Assembly: GCA_024336345.1 (NCBI GenBank)
Contig: JANFOG010000001.1
Location: forward strand, 4,030,001-4,094,000
DNA from: Mariannaea sp. PMI_226
Taxonomy: Eukaryota > Ascomycota > Sordariomycetes > Hypocreales > Nectriaceae
Length of the DNA stretch: 64,000 nt
Direction: 5' to 3'
Part shown: positions 57,209-64,000 of the stretch, in pieces
Layout: every line of letters begins with the position of its first letter
How positions within the stretch are numbered: the stretch's first letter is position 1
Translations under genes and position numbers: made by a program
Notes under the pieces: model-generated
Database searches by the model: none
Told to the model about the DNA's origin: nothing
The model's input: only the letters and a program-made list of their open reading frames with translations

Positions 57209-58037
57209 ATGACCTCAGCCGGAGCCATTGCCGAACTCCAGCAATACACCGCATGTGATATATCGGATGCGCTCCTCAAATTGAAAGTCCCCGGGGCTGG
57301 TTTTGTCGCGGATCTCAGCCTCGTGAGCCCCGCGGCGGGAGAACCATCGTCTGTAACCGTGGCCCCGGTGTCGACTGTCCTCTTTGCTCCGAAGGGACAG
57401 GAGCTTGCTGAGCCTGCTCCCAATATCCCCAAGGGCGTCCACTGGGCTGACCTGACGGTGCCTGAAACGATTGTAGTACTTCAGCAGCCCGATGGCCAGA
57501 AGAATGCGATTTGCGGCGGCATCATGGCCGTTCGCATGAAGGTGTGCGAGGCTAAGGGTATCGTTGTAGCCGGCCGCGTGCGAGACATTGAGGAGCTGAG
57601 AAGCACCTCGCTTCCCGTAAGTGTTGTTATATGATGAAAATAGTCTCCTCCTTTTCCTCTTCTTCTTCTACTTCTTCTTTTTTCATTTTCTTCCTGTTTC
57701 TTGATTTTCTGTTTTTTATGTTATTTCCAAAAGAGAATAGCACTAAACGAAGGTCTTACAGATCTGGTCCCGTGGACTCTCAACAGTTGGTGCTGGCGGC
57801 GGTAGCTCACCCTGGGCCACCCAGGTGCCGCTCGACATTGACGGGACAATTGTTTCCCCAGGCGATTTGGCACTGATTGATCCAATCAACGGCGTGGTTG
57901 TGATCCCCAAGGACAAGGTATCTGCGGTGTTAGAGTTACTGCCGAAGATCACGGCAGCGGATGAGAAGGTCAAGGAGGATGTTCTCAAAGGTGCAACGGT
58001 TTTTGAGGCGTTCAAACGACACAGAAGCAACCTATGA
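57209..58037 (+). CDS. RraA-family aldolase/decarboxylase (HMG aldolase-like)
   Basis: Two exons, 57209-57616 and 57762-58037, give 227 residues, the usual length for the family. CDISDALLKLKVPGAGFVADL starts the fold. Then come GVHWADLTVPETIVVLQQP, NAICGGIMAVRMKVCEAKGIVVAGRVRDIEELR and SLPIWSRGLSTVGA (joined at the intron), and finally VSPGDLALIDPINGVVVIP. The Gly-Gly loop (CGGIMA) and the Arg-Asp pair in GRVRD are the metal- and substrate-binding positions of RraA-like 4-hydroxy-4-methyl-2-oxoglutarate aldolases/oxaloacetate decarboxylases. The protein is probably a cytosolic class II, divalent-metal enzyme; the true substrate is unknown. It does not need to regulate RNase E, as the bacterial name implies. 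The gene converges with the formin-like gene. Confidence 0.88.
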
Positions 58038-58529
58038 TGTGAGGAGATTGCGCAGCATTTCAAAACCTCACAAAATATTTAGATTATGTCATTTGTTGGC
58101 CGCAAGGAGCATCTGGCAATATGAGCAAATCATCACGCACAAGGTAGTAGTAGCAAGTCACACAAATACATTTTGGGAGAGCAACTCCAATGTTGTCATC
58201 AGTTCATTAACGTATCATCATGAGAGCGAAAAACTGCAAACGATGATGATTTACCAAACAAGAGACCCCGTGATTTCCCCAAGAAAAAAAAGAATGTCCT
58301 TTGTCTACGAGAGAGAAGGAAAAGGGGAGCCAAAAAAAATAACAAGAAAACCAAAACAACCTGGATACAAGAGAAAAGAAAATAAGACGACGAAAAAAAG
58401 GACAATGTAACAAACAACCTCAGAAACATTCGCCATGTAGCGTGTGTATGCCAAATTCTGTTTTCTCACAACGCTTTACTCCAAGCAAAATGTCTTTTTT
58501 TGGGTGGGTGATTGGGGAAGTTAAATGTA
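58038..58529. other. Convergent 3' intergenic region
   Basis: This 490 bp lies between the stops of the RraA-like gene and the GBD/FH3 gene. It is A-rich on the + strand (58280-58410) and has no credible gene. Confidence 0.6.
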
Positions 58530-61093
58530 TCAAGCCTCAAGCCACCCACCATCGTCATTATCATGATTTTCATTCTTTGAAACAGCTTGCTTGGGCTTCT
58601 CCAGGCCAAAGTCAAGCTTGGGCATCTCAATCTTTGGCGCCGGCTCGGCCTTGGCTTTCTGCCCGCCGCCAGCCTTCTTGGGCGAACCGCGAGTCTCAGG
58701 CGGCGGGCCATATCGAACATCGCGGACATCCCAGCCATCTTCTGCAGCGGCGGTGACCCAAGTGCGTAAGCCATTGTGCACGCTGCTGTAAAACTTCTCC
58801 TTACAGAGCCGCAGGCTTCCGCCGAGGCAGCGCTCCCAGCCAGAGATGCGGAATCCGGCGCGAAGATTGTTACGCTCCTCCCTGGTGGCCGCGCAGGCGA
58901 TGATGGCGTTCATGAGATCGAGGTGTGAGGCCAGGTAGTTGGTAGCCTCCCACTCAACTCCGCCTACATAAGGGGCCGCAGCTACGGGTGGACGCTCCTG
59001 GGGGAAGTGTCGCATCATGTACGAGTAGGGCCTGTTATCTCCCGGAAACGAAGTGTCCTTGGAGCCTCCGTTACCGTTTGCCGGCTCAGAGGGTGATATT
59101 ACGTTGACGTTGTGCAGGAAGATCCAGAAGACTTCTTTAGTGACGTTGACGACTTCCTTGCACCACACACGATACGGCCTGTCTCGTCTCATCTCCAAGA
59201 CAAATGGAACCGGGCGCTCGTCCTCCTTCGGTTCTGGGTCGCGAAGGTGAGACAGGATGCTCTTGGCTCGGAAGACTCGCTCGGCCGGTGTAGCCGATTC
59301 GATGTACGTAAACAATACAGACGTAATAACGTTTCGTGTTGTGAATTCACTGGGTCCTTTCTTTTCAGGGTCAAAGATCATATGCAGCAGCTTGGGGAAG
59401 AGTTCGCCTTGGATAGAGTGGAGATACTGCATCGCCTTGGCCGTGGTGGACAGGGCCTTCAGACACAGAAGGACCTCGTGAAGCAGAGCATCTTCGTGTT
59501 CCTCTCTAAATATCCTGTTAGTCACATTTCTTCACCAAATGGCTCAGGTCAAAAAACTCACCTCCACTCCACCTCCATGATTCGGTTGAGCAGGCTCACG
59601 ATTTCCGCCATTCCACCCTGTTGAATAAAGTCTTCGATCCAAGCAACAGTCTCGTTTCGCAGCAGGAGCCGGAGCTTGTGGATCTTGCCCACTTCGACAA
59701 GTTCAGGTTTCTGCACTTTTCTCAGGTACGCAACATAGTCAGCAGGTCCCTGTTGCAGCTTGATCTTTGAAAGGAGACTCGAGTTTGATATCGATCCGCT
59801 TGACCCAGGAGGAACCTCACTGGCCACACTGTCGGTCGACTTGCTCCTGAAGTGGCGGCCGACCGTACCGTCGCCCTTCGACTTCTTCGTCGGTGAGCTA
59901 GGTTCTTTTCCTTCTTTTTTCCCAAGAGAGAGAGTGAAGCTTTTGCCTCGAGAGCGCTTCGGTTTTTCCTCAGTTGAGACGGCGCTAGCAGCCATAACTG
60001 CAGAGCCATCTGCACTGTTGACGCTGCCCATAGACCCTGGCCGGTCATTTTTGGTGGCCGCCATCTCCGCCCAGTCCTGACGGATAAACTCCATCTTTAT
60101 GGTGTCATTCAGGTTTCGCATCTTGTAACGCTGGTTCTCGGGAATATTTCGTCGATCAAGCATTGCCTCAAGATGCTTGTCAATGTCCTTAGGATCAAGA
60201 ATAGTTTCTGCCGTCTCAAGCGGAACAGCAGCACCCACGGTCGTTGACTTAGACCGTCCGTGGGTGAGCGTAGCGAAAGCATTCATGCCCTTACGCTGAA
60301 AGGATCTGATACTTGATTTGGAAGCGCTCGAGTCCTTGGACCCTTTTCGCTGGACATCGGCCGGGAACTTGAATTTGGATGGTGAGATGGGAGAGTCTGT
60401 TTGGGCCTCGGCTGGGGGAACTTGGAACGACTTTGGTCGTTCCTTGATTTTGAAATTTTGACGAGGATCCATGTACAAATCTGGATCGCCACTGTTTCTG
60501 CCCATGTCGATGCTTGCACGCACTTCGGGCTTGTTTTGCGAGAGAGGATCTGTTGCGAACTGTGCCCATATTGGTGTTTCGATCGTCTCGTCCGGTCTTC
60601 GGTTTTCTTTGTCCTTTGACATGCGCATCTCTTCATCGGACATGAGTTTGTGCAGGTTCTTCAGAGACTTGGGCCTAAATAACCCCGCCAAGTTGGTACC
60701 TGACTTGGTCTTTTTTGGCTTCTTTGGGGAGGAATCGCGAGACTTGGCGGCTTTGATTGGCGAGGTGATGATGGTGAAGTTTCCTAGGGTGTTCTTCGTT
60801 GGTGATCGAGATCGTCCACGTGAGTCGTCTTTGGCTTGGAAGTCTTGTCGGGACTGGCGGTAGAAACGAGCAGCAGGTTCCTGCTGGTTCTGTTGCAGCT
60901 CACTGAGAGCGCCGGGGCCGTTCTTGGAGGAGTTACCAATGGCCATGTCGTCGTTGCTGCTGAATGAATATCCACCACCAAAGGGCCTCGGGGCCGTCGT
61001 GCCATCACTGGCACCCTGGCGACGATTCATCATGAAGGATTCCAGTATGGTAGATTTGGGCCGTGGCCGTCGAGGAAGCTCGAAGTTGTCCAT
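58530..61093 (-). CDS. Formin-like GBD/FH3 domain protein without FH1-FH2
   Basis: Two exons, 61093-59562 and 59505-58530, give 835 residues. The first 280 residues are basic and disordered, with MDNFELPRRPRPKSTILESFMMNRR, SLKNLHKLMSDEEMR and SPTK repeats. Residues about 290-680 match the GTPase-binding/FH3 region of fungal formins: DIDKHLEAMLDRRNIPENQRYKMRNL, KMEFIRQDW, PADYVAYLRKVQ, LLRNETVAWIEDFIQQGGM and LHEVLLCLKALSTTAKAMQYL. Long insertions carry Ser-rich segments. After the helical ARM-like part comes GVEWEATNYLASHLDLMNAIIACA, then a Lys/Pro/Glu-rich tail ending DNDDGGWLEA. No poly-proline FH1 and no actin-nucleating FH2 follow. It may bind Rho GTPases and act as a scaffold or a competitor of the true formin, by inference. 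The start at 61093 is the first ATG. Confidence 0.87.
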
Positions 61094-63590
61094 GGTTTCT
61101 GGCTGCAGAACAGAAACAAAGAAAAAAACACAACGTTATGCCGGGATTGGTTGGAGAGGAGAGCAGGCCGGTGCTCAATGGCAGAGGAAATCCAAGCCAC
61201 ACTGCAGGAAGAGAAGCCTTATGCAGATAGTTACAGACCGACAGGTGGCGGGCGGGCGGAGGGTGGAGGGCTGCAGGTCAAAGATGCCGATATGGACAAT
61301 GAGAAAAGATAAAGAAGTGTACAGAAGAAGAAGATTGTGATAAAACGAAGAAAAGAAGCTCGCTCCCACCCGGTGGTGAGAGGAAGAAGAGCAAGCCTAA
61401 CAGGACCAAGAAGAATGCTTCGGGTATTGGACTATGCCATTGTTGGATTAAGAAGGGAAGATAGAGCGAGAAAAGGCAACAAAAACTGGGGTAACAGGTT
61501 AATGAGCAACTCGAGTTGGGTGCAAAGCTGCGGCCCCTTCGGTCGGTCAGTCAGCTGGTTGCCGTTGGCGTTGCGTGGGCAGAAGTGGGTTGGGTTGTTT
61601 ACTTGGGACAGGTTGCCGGGGCGACGCGAGGTGTCTGAGTCCAGGTTGGGTTTATCTTATCGGTGAGAGTGGATGGATCATGACGCACCTACAGTACAAG
61701 CACAGTAGAGTAGATGGGAGACGACCCAACCAAGGCGAATGCAGGGAGGGGGAAACATCATTCAGCAATGTGCATTTTGTCGGGAAACAATAATGAGGTG
61801 AAAAAGAGAGAGAGATTGAGGGTGGAAGGGGGGGGATATTGGCAAGAATAAATATAATGCCCTTTTTTCGGTAGATAGCTACCAGCCTTTTATTAGTTCT
61901 GGCTTTCCCCTGTCATGCGGATATATATCTTGAATGCTAAGATCAGAGCAGAGGTTCATTTCCTTTGCTATAGTACCGACTGTAGGGATTACCGTGCTAT
62001 TAGTCCTGGATCTCGATACCATAGTACCATTGCCCAAAGAAACATGCTGTTAACTTGCACAAGACCCTGGGCTTATACTAGCCAAGCACCGGGTAGTTGG
62101 TCAAGTCGTATAGAAACACAGACGAATAACATTGCCATTACAGACGAGGATGAAGACTGGCCTTTTTTTTTCTTTTTTTTTTTCTCTTGCAAGATGAGGC
62201 TGTTTCGCCACTGTCTGATTGCCTTCCTTTGCTTTTTTTATTCTTCTGTTTGTTTGATTGATCAAGGAAATCAACCCAACGACTGGAGCCAGCTGAGAGA
62301 CACAGGGCAAGTCACCACTGGCCAGACGGTTACGAGAACGGAATCCACGACCATTTGTGCGACATAATTAGCTGCCAATTAATTAAGGTGAGTACCATAT
62401 GCTGGGGGGGTTGCAGTCTGCTTGGGTAGAATCGATCCAATATCGGTACGGATTTTCGGAGTCAGACAGCAAATCTGCCCAAAGGGGCCAGAGCGTTACT
62501 TGCAGAGTTAATCAATTATCTGCAATGATTCGACATGGTCGGAGGTGACTGAGCCAGCAAATCCCCGAGCTCAGGTCAGGTCCCGGTAACGCTGGACCCT
62601 TAATATAGGTAGAACAAGAGCCAACGTGCAGATCAAGTGTAGGTACAGTAGCCACCTTCGAGATAAATAAGGTAATTATTGGAATTAGGTACCCGGCCCA
62701 ATGGCCTAACTTTAGACCTCTTGGGTGTTGTCTATCAGGCAGGTTCTAGTTCTCTGCTACATACATATGTACCACTTGGCCAGCGCAAATGCCGTCGTTT
62801 GCTACCGAGGGCGGCCAGCATTTCTCCCCGCCAATCCCCACCAATCGTTTCCCCTCCCCCTCCATAAAATCCCCCGAAGTTTACCTAACATTGTGTATCT
62901 TGCCTCTAGGTTAGCTTAATGACTCCATTGATGTCATTCTTTACTAGCACAAATATCTGATCCCAAAACCCGATAAAGACCAATTGACCCAAGGTTCATG
63001 TACTCGCAGAACTAACAGTCAATTGGCATCAATGTAGTCTACGCGACCTGAAATTGTTTTTGAGAATCACACATTGAATATATATATTCTAGACCCCCAA
63101 GTGAGATACTGCCCTACTGTACCTTGGAACCTAAGGTGATAACTACTCGTCGTGGATAAACATTTAACCAAACAATTGCCCCTCCAATTGACCGTCTCGC
63201 TGGTTGGAATAATATTATAGCATGATGATTCCACTTGGCTGAACGACTCAACAGCCGGCATTTCACGACTCCCCCATTTAATACTTATATCTATCCGGGC
63301 ATAATATTCTTTAAATGTTCCTGACCTCAAAACCGGCTATTCGATCCATCCCTCTCTCGATCGCCGCCTCTGCCGCTTGTCGCATCCCGGGAGTCCAAAC
63401 TTGGCTATAAGGGAGAAACGTAGCCCGGCATATGAACCGGCAACTCATAACTCGTCCTCGGCCACGCTGCTGCTCAACATATCTCAATTACCACTTGACC
63501 TCGCCCCCTCGCTGTACTTTTCCCTTTGCTGCACATACTCGTCCAATTGTTTCTAGAAGATCCCTTGTCACTTCTTTGTCCCCTCCCACA
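61094..63590. other. Divergent intergenic region (GBD/FH3 gene / muconate cyclase gene)
   Basis: This 2.5 kb region has no recognised gene. The part next to the formin-like gene is G/A-rich and includes long AG tracts. T-runs occur near 62163-62182. AGGTAGAAC and TAGGTACC elements lie at about 62607 and 62686. The muconate cyclase side has a possible TATA element and a CGG-N8-CCG site (separate entries). Confidence 0.5.
63405..63439 (+). promoter_or_regulatory. Candidate TATA element and CGG-N8-CCG site
   Basis: CTATAA lies at 63405-63410, about 180 bp before the ATG. An inverted CGG...CCG pair with 8-bp spacing lies at 63426-63439; such pairs are typical recognition half-sites of Zn2Cys6 factors. 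Both are short motifs and could be chance. Confidence 0.3.
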
Positions 63591-64000
63591 ATGCCTGTTC
63601 ATCATCTTATGGTCGGGACCTGGACTCCTCCAGGAGCCATTTTCACATTTGCGTTCGACGATGAGGCTCTCACGCTGGAGCTGGTGAAGCGCACCGAGAT
63701 TGCTCATGACGAGGCCATTTCATGGATGACTTTTAACGTGAGTTCTCTTGAAAGAAAAGCATTGTCGGCCCAGTCAATTGAATAAGCTATTCACGTTTTG
63801 ATCATGCAGCATACAAGAAACACCATTTACGGCGCTGCTATGAAGAAATGGTCGAGCTACGCCGTCGAAGCTCCCACCAACATCACTCACCAGGTCTCTC
63901 ACCCAATGCTTCATGACCGTACGTCCTCAGCTACCTCCTTTCTCCGACAGCCTGGCAAAACCCCAACTTGATTTCATCTTCCTTTCTTCTCTTTGTTCTC
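63591..64000 (+). CDS. Carboxy-cis,cis-muconate cyclase, 5' part (cut by window end)
   Basis: Exons 63591-63737 and 63810-63918 are visible. A further intron starts with GTACGT at 63919 and the rest lies beyond the window. The protein starts MPVHHLMVGTWTPPGAIFTF, then ISWMTFN, and continues after intron 1 as HTRNTIYGAAMKKWSSYAV. This is the N-terminal blade of the seven-bladed propeller lactonase fold, as in fungal 3-carboxy-cis,cis-muconate lactonizing enzyme. That enzyme closes the muconate ring in the beta-ketoadipate pathway for protocatechuate and other aromatics. The upstream in-frame ATG at 63432 would add a 53-residue Arg/Pro/Cys-rich leader and is less likely. Related 6-phosphogluconolactonase-type proteins share the fold, so the substrate is not certain. 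Confidence 0.8.

Overview
The window looks like nuclear DNA of a filamentous ascomycete, most likely Sordariomycetes and perhaps Hypocreales. Genes carry short introns (about 49-160 nt, GT..AG, often with a CTAAC/CTRAC-like branch site). They are separated by long CT-rich or homopolymer-rich intergenic DNA and encode conserved fungal housekeeping proteins. The class or order is an inference from protein flavour and genome style. I see no bacterial-type operons, CRISPR, phage, rRNA or convincing tRNA genes.

Left third (1-27.2 kb). The window opens in the 3' end of a probable Ent3-type epsin (+). Next come an Sft1-type Golgi Qc-SNARE (-), a Ysc84/Lsb3 SYLF-SH3 actin-patch protein (+), an unrecognised ORF (-) and a PH-fold/disordered protein that may be Rec114-like (-). 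The last is divergent from RSC9 (+), a chromatin-remodelling subunit with ARID and zinc fingers. A 7.2 kb gene-poor stretch follows, holding a possible decayed Zn2Cys6 transcription factor and minisatellites. Then come a mitochondrial-type short-chain polyol dehydrogenase (+), a small probably mitochondrial protein (+) and the PAK kinase STE20 (-).

Middle (27.2-49.7 kb). An 8.3 kb stretch without a recognisable gene separates STE20 from SCP160, a multi-KH vigilin (+). These are followed by ERG27, the sterol 3-ketoreductase (+), and an SLC49/FLVCR-like MFS transporter (-). A 3.8 kb gap leads to the four-exon QCR6 hinge protein of complex III (-).

Right third (49.7-64 kb). A WBP2-like GRAM protein with a PPxY motif (-) comes first. 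A 4.3 kb gap follows, then a doubtful small gene, an RraA-family aldolase/decarboxylase (+), and an 835-residue formin-like GBD/FH3 protein that has no FH1-FH2 (-). The window ends inside a carboxy-muconate cyclase gene (+).

The genes do not form an obvious pathway cluster. Several concern actin, polarity and trafficking (Ent3-like, Sft1, Ysc84, Ste20, GBD/FH3), but neighbours here are probably unrelated. I found no clear undescribed system. The most interesting leads are the FH2-less formin-like protein, the PH-fold protein, the possible transcription-factor relic, and two recurrent intergenic DNA motifs (a GTACGAAGTAC-type palindrome and TAGGTAGGTACC).
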